Source: Saccharina japonica (lineage: Eukaryota > Sar > Phaeophyceae > Laminariales > Laminariaceae). From it: a stretch of DNA of 64,000 nt. The notes below the pieces were generated by a model. It saw only the letters and a program-made list of their open reading frames with translations, had not been told where the DNA came from and did not search any database. The stretch is from assembly GCA_008828725.1 (NCBI GenBank), contig MEHQ01002400.1, forward strand, positions 504,312 to 568,311, given 5' to 3'. The stretch's first letter is position 1. Every line of letters starts with the position of its first letter. Shown here piece after piece: positions 53,058 to 62,889 of the stretch. The position numbers and the translations under genes are program-made.

Positions 53058-55070
53058 CACGCTAAACGGGCACGGAGTCGGGCACAGGACGCCTCGGCGG
53101 CGACGGCGGCGGCAGAAGCAGCAGCAGCAGCGGCGGCAGCAGCGATATCACCCCCGACAACTACGCAAGCGCGCGCCCACAACCTCGACAACCGCCAGTA
53201 CCACCCCGAGCATGCGGCTACCGCTGCTGCTGCTGCCGCGGCCTACTCGAACGGTGATGCACCGACTCCCTCCAGCCCAGCTTCGACGCCACTCGGTGTC
53301 TCCCCTTCCCACTCTGCCGCTGCCGCCGCTGCCGTGTCGGCGGCGGCTCCTTTCGGCGGCGAGCAGTACGCGCCAGGGCACCCCGGGGTCGTTCATGGGG
53401 GGAGTCAACGCAGGCGGTCTGCTGCCTCACAAGTAAATCCGGCGGGGGTAGAGGGGGCGGTGGGAGAGGGAGAGGTGGTGGAAGTGGGGGACGAGGATGC
53501 GGGAGGGGGCGAGGGGGAAGGAGAAGGAGAAAGAGAAGGGGGGGAAAGAGTTGGAGGAGAAATGGCATTAGGGTGCAGGGGGAAGGAGGGCACGCTCTGC
53601 TGGCGCGGCGCCGGGGGCGGTAGCGGTGGCGGCGGCGGTGGAAGCGCCAGCGAGCGCCAGCAACGGGCTGTCGATGGCGGCTTCGGTACGATCGCGAGCC
53701 GCTTACGATTCGCTCATGGCAGTAACGGAGGACCGGGATCGGCCGTGGGGTCCGGACACGTCGGTGGCGGTGGCTGCGACGGCCGCAGCAGCGCCGGAAA
53801 CGACGGAATCGGCGGCAGCAGCGGTGGCAGCGGCAGCGCCGACAGGCCGAGGTTTACGAGGGGCCGGGCAAGCGTGGTCGTGCACTCGCAGCAGGGGCGG
53901 ACTACCTCTCACCCCCGGGAGCACGGTGATGCCCCTTCTTCCCGCACCCTCCCCTTAGCCGGCGACTCCCCGACTTCCAACCATGGCGGCGGCGGCGGCG
54001 GCGGCGGTAGCGGCGGCCGTGTCGCAAACGGCGTCGCTAGCTCTGCATCCGCGGCATCATCGCAGGGCGAGCGGAGGGGTGGGCGTTTCGGCAATGGTGG
54101 CGGTGGGGGTAGTCGCGGTGGTAGAGGCGGTGGCCGCGGCGGTGGCGGTAGCGGTTTGGGTGGAAACCCGGGGAGCGGGGTCGCTAACAACGACCGCAAG
54201 AACAGGTACAACCGATGGGCAAATATCGGCGTGGTGGATTGGGAAGCGCGCGGCGGTGGAGACGGCAAGGAGCGGCGGTCACCTAGTGGCGGCGGCGGTG
54301 GTGGTGATGGCGGGGGCGGGGAGGGGGGTGGGTGTGGGGGCGCGAGTCGGCCGGGCGTGCTGCAGTGGAGGGGGCCAACGCCGACCGTAGGCGTGGCTAC
54401 ATCGTTCGGGGTGGAGCCGAACTCGTCAGGACCCTCGACGGTGATGGCGCGCGCGTCTGCTGTCGCTGCTGCTTCTGCGATAGCCGCCGCCGCTGCTGAC
54501 GCGGACTATGACGACGACGATGCCTTTGTCGAGCGGGGGGCCCCCAGCGCCGTCGGCACGGCCCCCCTGTCCTCAGCAGAAGCCGCGAACTTTGCCGCGA
54601 TTGGGGCGCGATGGCCCTCGCCAGCGGCTGCCGCCGCTTTAGCCGCCACTGCGACTGGCGGTGTCGCGATGGAACCGTCTTCCGTACCCACCTCTCTGAA
54701 AAAACGCGCAGCGCATGGGGCGGGGTTAGGGGATGCGCGATTCGCGGGCCAAGCAGAGCACCGCTTGATGGCGGCGGTGGCGTCGACGGCTGGACAGTTT
54801 GAGGATGAGACGGGGTTGGACGGCGGTGGTCACGCTGCCCATGTGGGACACAGCGGCGCCATGGGCGAGGAGGGACAGGGTGATTTCCAGGCTGGCGTCG
54901 CTCCCGCCTCGGCTGCACCGTCGCCCTACCTAGGGGGTAAGGCGGGCGCAACTGCCGCCGCTGCTGCTGCTGCTCCCCCCACCCCAGCCACCCCCGTAGG
55001 ATCCGGGTATGAGGCAAATGTGCGGTCTAGTTCGAGCAGCAGGCTGAAGGTGGTCTTGCGCCGGTCGTGA
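53058..55070 (+). CDS. Gene 2, long Ala/Gly-rich exon, longer copy B2
   Basis: 670 codons plus stop. It contains an extra 114 codons (about 54330-54671) with RGPTPTVGVATSFGVEPNSS, then MARASAVAAASAIAAAAADA and DYDDDDAFVERGAPSAVGTA, ending GGVAMEPSSVPTS. The insert has coding character equal to its surroundings, so copy B1 probably lost it in frame. Like B1 it may splice at CTGAAG (55049) to 55257. Confidence 0.62.
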   Translation, partial: HAKRARSRAQDASAATAAAEAAAAAAAAAISPPTTTQARAHNLDNRQYHPEHAATAAAAAAAYSNGDAPTPSSPASTPLGVSPSHSAAAAAAVSAAAPFGGEQYAPGHPGVVHGGSQRRRSAASQVNPAGVEGAVGEGEVVEVGDEDAGGGEGEGEGEREGGERVGGEMALGCRGKEGTLCWRGAGGGSGGGGGGSASERQQRAVDGGFGTIASRLRFAHGSNGGPGSAVGSGHVGGGGCDGRSSAGNDGIGGSSGGSGSADRPRFTRGRASVVVHSQQGRTTSHPREHGDAPSSRTLPLAGDSPTSNHGGGGGGGGSGGRVANGVASSASAASSQGERRGGRFGNGGGGGSRGGRGGGRGGGGSGLGGNPGSGVANNDRKNRYNRWANIGVVDWEARGGGDGKERRSPSGGGGGGDGGGGEGGGCGGASRPGVLQWRGPTPTVGVATSFGVEPNSSGPSTVMARASAVAAASAIAAAAADADYDDDDAFVERGAPSAVGTAPLSSAEAANFAAIGARWPSPAAAAALAATATGGVAMEPSSVPTSLKKRAAHGAGLGDARFAGQAEHRLMAAVASTAGQFEDETGLDGGGHAAHVGHSGAMGEEGQGDFQAGVAPASAAPSPYLGGKAGATAAAAAAAPPTPATPVGSGYEANVRSSSSSRLKVVLRRS

Positions 55071-55256
55071 GGAAGGTGCCCCCCCCGCCCCGCCCCGCCC
55101 CCCCCCCCTCACGGTTTCCACTCCCCCCCCCCATATCTATACTAGCCTGTGTTATCTCCTGTTGTACCTCTTGGGGACGATGACCGGCCATGAAAATCCT
55201 CCCCGGGGTGTCTCGTTTTACCGTTGTTGCTGTTTTTATTTTTTGGTCGCGCGCAG

Positions 55257-55484
55257 TTGTCTGATGAGAGCGTTGTCGAGAGAGAGAGGCGAGGGGGGGG
55301 GGGGGAGAGGGGGGGTTTGGGGGGGATGAGGGCTGTGGGTGGGTGTTGTTTGTATGATAGCGAGATTCGGGGTACGGTAGTTTTCCAGGTGCGCTCTCCT
55401 ACGCCTTTGGTTCAACTCGACCGAGGCGCGCTGATTTGTGATTATTATTACGCGCCCTTAAGAGTCGATTTGGACGAAAATTAG
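55257..55484 (+). CDS. Gene 2, possible terminal exon (copy B2)
   Basis: Same as 49034-49261, with TAG at 55482-55484. Confidence 0.43.
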   Translation: MSDESVVERERRGGGGERGGLGGMRAVGGCCLYDSEIRGTVVFQVRSPTPLVQLDRGALICDYYYAPLRVDLDEN

Positions 55485-56355
55485 AGAATCGGGGTAAAAG
55501 CGCCGGGGAGAGAGAGGGGCAGACGCAAATAGGGGGGGGGGCGTGTACTTTTCTGCTGCCTATAAAACCTGTGAGAGAGCGCTTATTAATTTCCGACACC
55601 ATCGTGTGCATCACAATACATAATACGAAGGAACCAGTGTCTCCACTGTGGCCGCTTGAGTTAATGAATGTACGTAGACAACAGAAGCAGCAGCTAGCAG
55701 CAGCAGCAGCAGCAGCAGCAGCTATTAATAGCAACAGCGGAAGGGACGGTAGTAGTGGTGGTATAGTATTTCTGTCGTGACCGGTTTGTACCTGGTACAC
55801 ATATATGTGTACGACCTGGTACATACATACACATACATACCAGGCACGCGTATGTGTTGAGCTTTTTGGGACCTACAGCAGTAGGTGTATCGCGACCAAA
55901 AAAGGACAAGCAAGGCGGCCTACATAGAGAGAAAGACATTTCGTGCCCGAAAATAACGTCAAGATCCCGGATGGCGTCATATTCAACATATCGACCAAGG
56001 ATTTCCAACCAATCCAAAATTCCCAACCTGAAAAATTGACCAATAAGAAAAGTGCGGGGCACGAATCAATGTCTTTCCTCTCTACTCGACCGTCTAACAG
56101 TTAAGTGTTGGGCGGCGCACGCACGGTCGTGGCACGTTGTTCGTGATCGTTTTTTTTCTTGTCGTAGCCGTTTCGAGCGAGACTCTCCACATGAATAACG
56201 AAGCAGTAAAAGTATACCAGGTATACATAGACTCCTCTGTTGTGGAGGATAGGGTACGTACGTATAGACATCGTCAACTTCTGATCGCAAATGCCAACCA
56301 TTAAGAGAAGTTATCCGACGTCCGGTCTACGAGACCTGCCATCATGGGTGGTCTT

Positions 56356-57025
56356 CATATGGTTGACGTTCGGGAATACAAACCCAAAACGCAACGCGTA
56401 TCACCAGGGAGTGAAGGGTCCTCTACGCAAGAAAACGACCCCCACTTTTTCACTCTCTTACCCATGATGAGATCTCTCCTTACGAGATGCGAGGGAGGTT
56501 TTTTTGTGGAGGCACCTCTTTGCCACAGATAAGAAAGAAAAGTGCGCGTCGAAGCCTAGGCCAAACCTGCCCAAGACCCCGACACGGCCGACATCATCCA
56601 TCTGAGGAGGCGACCTCCATACCTCCTCCCGTATCGGTTTAGGTTGTCGATTTTCAATATCGTACGAATTAATGCAGGTGTTCCAAACGTACGTACTGCT
56701 GTTGTTGTGTACTTATTTCTGACCGCATAATAACACGCAAGCTAACACGGAACAGGTACATGCACATCATCCTCGGATGTTTTTTCCACAGCAAGCAGTG
56801 TGTGTATTAGCAGCGGTCTCACCTGAAGGATACGACGATGCTTGTTGCTGCTCGCTGCTGCTGCTGAAAGTGTGTCAGCCAGGATGTCAAACGATAAGTC
56901 GCTTAAAAGACCGTGCAAAAACAAAACAAAACCCAACAAAAAACGCCAAACTAGGGAAAAGCACGGCAATACATTATATCGGAGCTGCAAAAAATGATTT
57001 GTTGATGTGCTTGTTGGGGTTAATT
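56356..57025. other. No gene seen
   Basis: Unique sequence after segment C3. Short open frames only, with a patch of CTGCTGCTG near 56845. Confidence 0.4.
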
Positions 57026-58463
57026 ACAGGGGTCGTCACCTGAGAAAGACCTGAATTTTCCAGGAAACTTGTTTTGTGATATGTTTTTTTCGGTGGCAAC
57101 TTGGTGGCAACAAAAAAAAATGAAAAGAGCCGGCAACCAAGAACTGCTGTGTTTTCAGCTGTAAAAGAGGCCGGGAGCCGGGGCTTTCATGGGAACGCAC
57201 AGCCGGCCACCAGTACACTTACACTGGGGTACGTACGTTTGTCGCGACTCCCGTCACGACTGGTCCCTCGTGGTCAAAGCACGGTGGTTGGATCTGCCGG
57301 CAAGGCGTGTGTCTCTCCGAACTGCAAAATACACAGCAAGTCGGTTGTTCAGACGCGTGTATACCAACAACACTAATGGGGCTCGATTGAACCAGCATCT
57401 CCGCCCAACGAAACCATGGTTGCGAGGCACCTCACAACCCGCGGGGCCATTGTAACGTTGGCCGTTTTCAATTTTGATCCTTGCATCGCTGGTGGTGTCA
57501 ATCGCTCCGTACTCGTTCGGTGCTTGTACTGCTGTAAAAAAACATGAATTATACGAGTGCTCGTACAAAAACATCGCCAGTATCGTTTCGTGGATCAGGG
57601 TGGGAAACTGATGCAGATTCTGCTGCTTGTAGGCGCAACTTGTTTGTGCTTGACCTAGGGAGGAGGGGTGCACGTGATATTTGGCGTGGCTGCTGTACTC
57701 TACTATAGGGTTCGAGGAGAGCAATCGGCGAGGGAAATGGCCTCGCCTTTCAGAGGTGGGGCTGCCGTCCGTCCAGATTCGTCAGGAGAGAGATACGCCC
57801 CAAATCTTAACAAAGCAGACCAAGGATAGGCTTCGAACACCAGTCCGTTCTCCCTCGACAAGGCACCCCACGACAGACTGTAGCCTCTCAAGTGACCCCT
57901 TTGATCTCGATAGACGGCCTCAAGCCGTCGCAGCGAAAAAGAAGCCTCCAGCAGCGAGGTTTTACCCTCTAACCCCGCGAGGGTCCTGTAGATGAAAAAC
58001 CGCCGCGCCGCGATTCCACTTGCTTGTGGTACGAGCGAGTACGGGGGCGATTGACACCACCAGCGATGCAACGATCGAAATTGAAAACGGTCACCGTTAC
58101 AATGACCCCGTGAGTTGCAGGGTGCCTCGCAACCCTGGTTTCGTGGGGCGGCGGGCTGGCTCAAGCCCTATTATTGATTGTCCTTGACAGCGTCGCGGGG
58201 ACGAGCGATTTGCAAAAATCGCAGCAGCTCGGAGACACAAGCCTCGTTGCCAGATCCAACCACCGTGCTTTGATCACGAGAGATCAGTCGAGACGGGAGT
58301 TGCGACAAACGTACCCCAGTGTAGGTGTACTGATGGCCGGCTGCGTGTTTCCATGAAAGCCGCGGCTCCCGGCCTCTTTCACAGCTGAATTTGTTTTTGA
58401 AAAAAATAGATCACAAACAAATTTCCTGGAAAATTCAGGTCTTTCTCAGATGACGACCCCTGT
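57026..58463. mobile_element. Non-autonomous DNA transposon with very long inverted repeats
   Basis: The left end ACAGGGGTCGTCACCTGAGA is matched by the right end TCTCAGATGACGACCCCTGT. The arms run from 57026 to about 57514 and from about 58033 to 58463 (489 and 431 bp, roughly 80 percent alike). The central 518 bases (57515-58032) are not part of the arms and encode nothing I recognise. Long arms are typical of Mutator-like or fold-back elements. No clear target duplication remains. Confidence 0.75.
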
Positions 58464-59324
58464 AGGTAGAAGCTTGCTGTACCTTCTGGAGGCTTCCGAC
58501 GCCGATATTCGAAAAGTGTGTGTGTACGTGTCCGCTTGCACACAGAAGAAGCTCCATACCCTCGATGCCCCCCCGCCAAATTATATCATACCTGACGAAC
58601 ACCCCCGGACGCCACCACCTATAGCCGCTGACCATCGCTCATCCTTTCCACTCTCGCCAACTTTTAGCTCGTTTGACACCGCCTGTCTGTGTTGAGTTGT
58701 GCTGCTTCCCCCCTCCCTCGTCGCACACAGCCTTGCGGCTGTTCCTATAATATAAAAATTAAAAAACAACAGCTGTGAGATCGAGGATAATTATGTTTTG
58801 GTGTACAAATAAATGTCGCACACAGCCGTACCGCTGTTCCTACACAGTTTGTTGTCTGTTCGTTCACGGACGAATGTTCAAACTCTGCGGGGTAATTGCT
58901 GGCCGCTCGCACGTCGTCGCTTAGCACTTCCCTCCCTCCCTCCTTCCCTCCCTCCCTCCCTGTCTCCTTTCCCCCTTGCCTCCCTCCCCCCCGTTTAGCC
59001 CTTTCCTATCGACCCTTCTCCCTTCCTGCCTCCTCCGGGTCCCCCTTCCATCGCGATTCGAGTCGAGTTCTAAAGTTTTCATAGCAGATAATATGAACAA
59101 TCAAATTCGTTTGATTTGCGTACGTGTTACAGCAGTACAACAGCAGCAGCAGTAGATGCTGACAAATAAAACAGAAATCATGGTTGACTATATTACGTTG
59201 CATCAGGTGACACCTGACACCTGAGTACCCAGGACCCGCCGCTCAAGGTAGCTTGTCCTCTGCCCGAGGAACTCGATGGCGACGAGAGCCGCCGCTTGCT
59301 TGCAAAGGTGGCCGAAAATAATCA
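58464..59324. other. No gene seen; CCCTCCCT tract
   Basis: A C/T-rich CCCTCCCTCCTTCCCTCCCT tract at 58928-58995. A word pair CGCACACAGCCTTGCGGCTG / CGCACACAGCCGTACCGCTG at 58723 and 58816. Otherwise featureless. Confidence 0.45.
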
Positions 59325-59575
59325 ATTGAAGCTGTCATCCACATGCCAAGTCCGCCTCACAAGCGGTTCTTAGTAGGATGCAGCTCACTCACCCTTCATG
59401 CGACTCGCCGAACACCTCACAGCGCTTCGTGCTTGGTGCTTGCTAGCAATGTCTGCCTGGTCGGTGAAAACCCGACATGCTCCGTCCCGGCATTGTAGGG
59501 ATGCGAGGGTCTATGGCCATACGACTACGGCCATGCACGACATGAGTACCCCCCCCCCTCCCCCGTTGTACTCTG
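59325..59575 (+). mobile_element. Family 2 LINE tail
   Basis: TGAAGCTGTCATCCACATGC to GGCCATGCACGACATGAGTA, then CCCCCCCCCTCCCCC. About 230 bases and complete relative to the copies at 4145 and 46029. Confidence 0.8.
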
Positions 59576-59729
59576 GGGGGCGAACATAAAATCCTTGTGG
59601 AGACATTGCACACCGAAGCATACCACCATCAGGCGTGTCGGATTGAGAGGCTTGTCGACACATTTCGCGGTTTGCTACATTGTTCAATGATGTCCCCTCA
59701 AGGATTGGTTTTACGCCCACAATGTGCGA

Positions 59730-59766
<37 letters not shown>

Positions 59767-59783
59767 CGGAAGGGGTTGGCAAA

Positions 59784-59811
<28 letters not shown>
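59730..59811 (-). repeat. Two very long G tracts
   Basis: About 36 and 24 uninterrupted G around GGAAGGGGTTGGCAAA. On the minus strand these are C tracts of the type that ends the LINE tails, but no tail sequence is attached. The flanks do not match families 1 or 2. Confidence 0.7.
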
Positions 59812-59815
<4 letters not shown>

Positions 59816-59959
59816 AGTAGGCAGCGCGTAAGACGCACCTCCACCTCTCACTGTCCCCCGCCGTGCGCTTAATGGCGCACTCTTCGGTGCCGATCGGGAC
59901 GCCCAGCCCGCTCGGGAGTAGCACCAGCATGGCCTTGGTGGGTTGGCCATGGTGCCAGT

Positions 59960-60440
59960 ATCACCTAGCAGCTCCCTTACAATATCGCTGTAGTCGTGTT
60001 AGCGGTGGTCTCCATGAGACCGGGAGTTTTGTTTCGTCTAAATTTTCCTCATCAACTAAATAACGCACACAACAAGTTGATTCTTCCAAACAATCGGGAA
60101 AATCAACCAGCGCACACAAGTTGACGACAGTCACAAATGCCGTGTTGCACAACTTTCTCTAGCGACGGCTTACGTATTTCTATAGCGTAGCATGTGGCTC
60201 AATTCGAGGAAAGCCGCCGCCGTCGCGAAAAATACAACAACAAAAAACAGCGGCGAGGCACGCAGCAAATATTAGGGGCTTGGCAACAAGAAACACCGAA
60301 TAAAAATGCGAGCAAGGCTTATGAAACCTTATTGTGGCACCACCACCACTTCTTGAACAACCATTGAGCACAGGCTACGTATTGTCATGGTATTCATGGT
60401 ATCCCCGTTTCCCCTCTATTGTTGTGGAGGCGTTACTATT
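59960..60440. other. No gene seen
   Basis: Unique sequence without a coding signal or repeat that I can recognise. Confidence 0.35.
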
Positions 60441-60524
60441 TACCACTCTGTCCAGAAATATAAGCACCGTTTGTGCATAAAATATTCAAGAATAACGGTG
60501 CTTATATTTCTAGACAGAGTGGTA
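60441..60524. repeat. MITE-3 hairpin element, copy e (best preserved)
   Basis: Flanked by TA. The left arm CCACTCTGTCCAGAAATATA pairs with the right arm TATATTTCTAGACAGAGTGG, and CACCGTT/AACGGTG extends the arms to about 28 bp. Confidence 0.75.
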
Positions 60525-60572
60525 TATGTTTGTCTGGGAAGAGGAATGTATAAATAGTACGTGCCAGGTATC

Positions 60573-60659
60573 AATCTGTCACCAAAATATCAGGAACGTT
60601 TGGATTCAATGTTATAATACGAAAACGGTACGTAAATGATATTTCTGGGCAGAGTGGTA
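60573..60659. repeat. MITE-3 hairpin element, copy f
   Basis: Left CAATCTGTCACCAAAATATC, right ATGATATTTCTGGGCAGAGTGG. More diverged, 49 bases from copy e. Confidence 0.6.
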
Positions 60660-61036
60660 CCAGGTATTATGAATTCAGTGCAGAGCGCTCTCCGTTGAGC
60701 ACGATTTCTTAATCTTAACCCAATTTTGGTAGCACCTCCTCCAAAAAAGTGAGCCTTACGTTCTTATTAGTTTTTTTTTCTTTTTCGCGGGCCTGTACTA
60801 CTGTATGATACCCGAGGGTAGAAAGGGGACCAGACACACATGCACAACGAAGCCTATCTGTACGTTTCCGGGCACCAATTTCATGTAAGGATGAGAGGTT
60901 CGGCCCTCCCAACGGCTGGTTGAGGATATATCCGCGGGTGGATTCTGCACAAATTCACGAGGCATTCGCGGGGGAGGGGATGGGCGTCAACCGTCCCCTT
61001 TTCTCGACGTACCACTTGGTGTTAGTGTGGCTGACC
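60660..61036. other. No gene seen
   Basis: Unique sequence, then a C tract at 61037-61049 that leads into the LINE tail. Confidence 0.35.
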
Positions 61037-61135
61037 CCCCCCCCCACCCCCCCTGGCCCCATCTCGAAGGGGGTGCGTGGTCAATGGTCAAATTACTAAA
61101 GGCAGCCAGACAGAATGGGTACGCCCCCTCGTCTT
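61037..61135 (+). mobile_element. Family 1 LINE tail beginning at a C tract
   Basis: C tract, CTGG, then CCATCTCGAAGGGGGTGCGT, GGTCAATGGTCAAATTACTA and GGGTACGCCCCCTCG. Like the copy at 19014 it starts CTGG after the C run. Confidence 0.7.
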
Positions 61136-62049
61136 CGCCCCCCCGCCTCCGCCCCACGATCCTCAAGGCCGAATATTAAAGAGGGAGGTGTTTTGCTCAT
61201 GTTTTTTTATATTTCTGGGCGGCAGGGCGAATGGTAAAGGTCTGGCTGTGTAAACAGAAAAGCTGCCACACACACGCTGTTGATGGCAAAAGGGATCTTA
61301 TCCAGGAAACCAAAACCGCAGCGGCAATCGCTGTTGTGATGTGGGACCCCAGCCGTTGTCCAACCACTTCACACTGTCCATATGGGGAGAAACCGCGTGT
61401 GGTTTGAGCCGTCGGCACGAGCAAGCAGCGGCTGTCCAAATGCAGGAACGTCTAACACGAGACACATCCTCTGATTCACTCAACACACAAACAGGCGCAA
61501 CTGCCAGGTATACGATACTATTGTACATTGAGGTGAATACCCTCTGCGATCAGCAACGGAGCGAAACGCAATAATATCAAACACAAAATCGATATGATAT
61601 GTTCATCTTTAGTTCCCTCTCCACGCCCCTCTTTTTGCCAGAGCGAGCTGCGAGTATATTCTTCTCCCTCATTCGCAAAATTAATTAATTATACCCCCCC
61701 ATACCACGAACAACCTACATTTCCGAACAAAGTGGTACATACCCACAACAAATCTGGCGGACGATAAATCTCAGCACAGGCTGGTGGTAAACCTATACCA
61801 GGTATATGGCTACCGCAGGCTGCTGACGATGACGTTATTGCATGATAATACAAGCGGGAAACTCAACAACAGCCAGCAGCAGCAGCAGCAGCAGCAGCAC
61901 AGCAGCCAGCTACTATAGCTGCTTCGGTCGCCATTCATGGTGGGGTAAAAGCCTGAGCTGGCGGCGGTGAGCGGCGGCGGTTCGAATGCGAGGACTGCTG
62001 CTATCTATGCACAGCTACGAGTATACGCTGAACTTTTCAGTTTGCTGGG
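61136..62049. other. No gene seen; (CAG)8 tract
   Basis: 61875-61900 is a CAG run. Short frames on both strands lack domain or splice support. Confidence 0.4.
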
Positions 62050-62151
62050 AGTAGGCCGTATACCAAAATGTACGTATTTTGAAGGAACGTTTTATATGAG
62101 TACTTATACCTGTAAGTTCCTTATATTTCCGTACATACTGGTATGTTCCAT
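62050..62151. repeat. Possible MITE-3 relative
   Basis: TATACCAAAATGTACGTATT on the left and TTCCGTACATACTGGTA on the right give a weak hairpin in the same style as the MITE-3 family. Confidence 0.35.
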
Positions 62152-62870
62152 GATACCAACGGCTAGGTAAACGAAAGATACGGCGGAGGAGCTGTTTCAC
62201 TTTTTTACTCATCACCATTATTGGTGCTCGTGCTCGCCCGTCCATTTTCCGTGTGTTCCAATCGATGGCATAGGGATATGGGAACGCGGAAGACGAGGTA
62301 CGAAGGGGGGAGAGACAAAGCAAATCGTACTGCCCGCAGGCCACAACGGTATCATAGAAATGGAGCTGCGATGGCGCGATGGCGTGGACAACAAGTAGGT
62401 TTTTTAGCTCAACAACGAGTATTCTACTTCTGGCTGTTCCATCGAATCATTTCGTATGGCGACATCGTACGTAGCGACATTTATGTACGTCTGGATCCTG
62501 CCTCGTTTTACCTATCCAATCTGTCGTGCGACGGCAACGCAAGCATGATACAACTGGGAAACGCTCGACACACATACCAAAAGGGGTAGAGGGCGTCCAG
62601 GGCCCGGCCCGAGGCGAAGATGCAGGGCCACAACCCGGTTGGGCCGGTAGGACTGCTGAGTTTCCGAGGGTGCATGGTGCAGGCATGGAAGATGGAAGAT
62701 GACGGCGCGGCAATCTTTTTTTGTGAGCGATCCCCGAGCCCCGGATTCCCAGTGATTCCCAGTGACTTTAGGAGCTGGGTTATGTCAGGCAAATGAAACT
62801 TTTTCCTATCATCCCCCCGTTTTTCTTTTTCCTACTTTATCCAAGTAACTTATTTCGGCTCTGAAGCCTG
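62152..62870. other. No supportable gene
   Basis: Overlapping open frames of about 110-120 codons on both strands (62221-62589 plus, 62015-62344 minus). Neither shows a motif, signal or splice context. Confidence 0.35.
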
Positions 62871-62889
62871 TCCCCCCCCTGACCAGCCC

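Larger units (their letters stand above)
50878..56355. repeat. Segmental duplication B, second copy (C2-B2-C3)
   Basis: C2 (50878-51615) is joined abruptly at GGGTACGTAC to the start of B2 (51616), which runs to 55531 and continues into C3 (55532-56355). C3 then leads to unique sequence. Differences from copy 1 are the 342-base and 680-base indels, (CAG) length in C2 and a few point changes such as CGACGCCACT for CGACGACACT near 53287. Confidence 0.88.
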
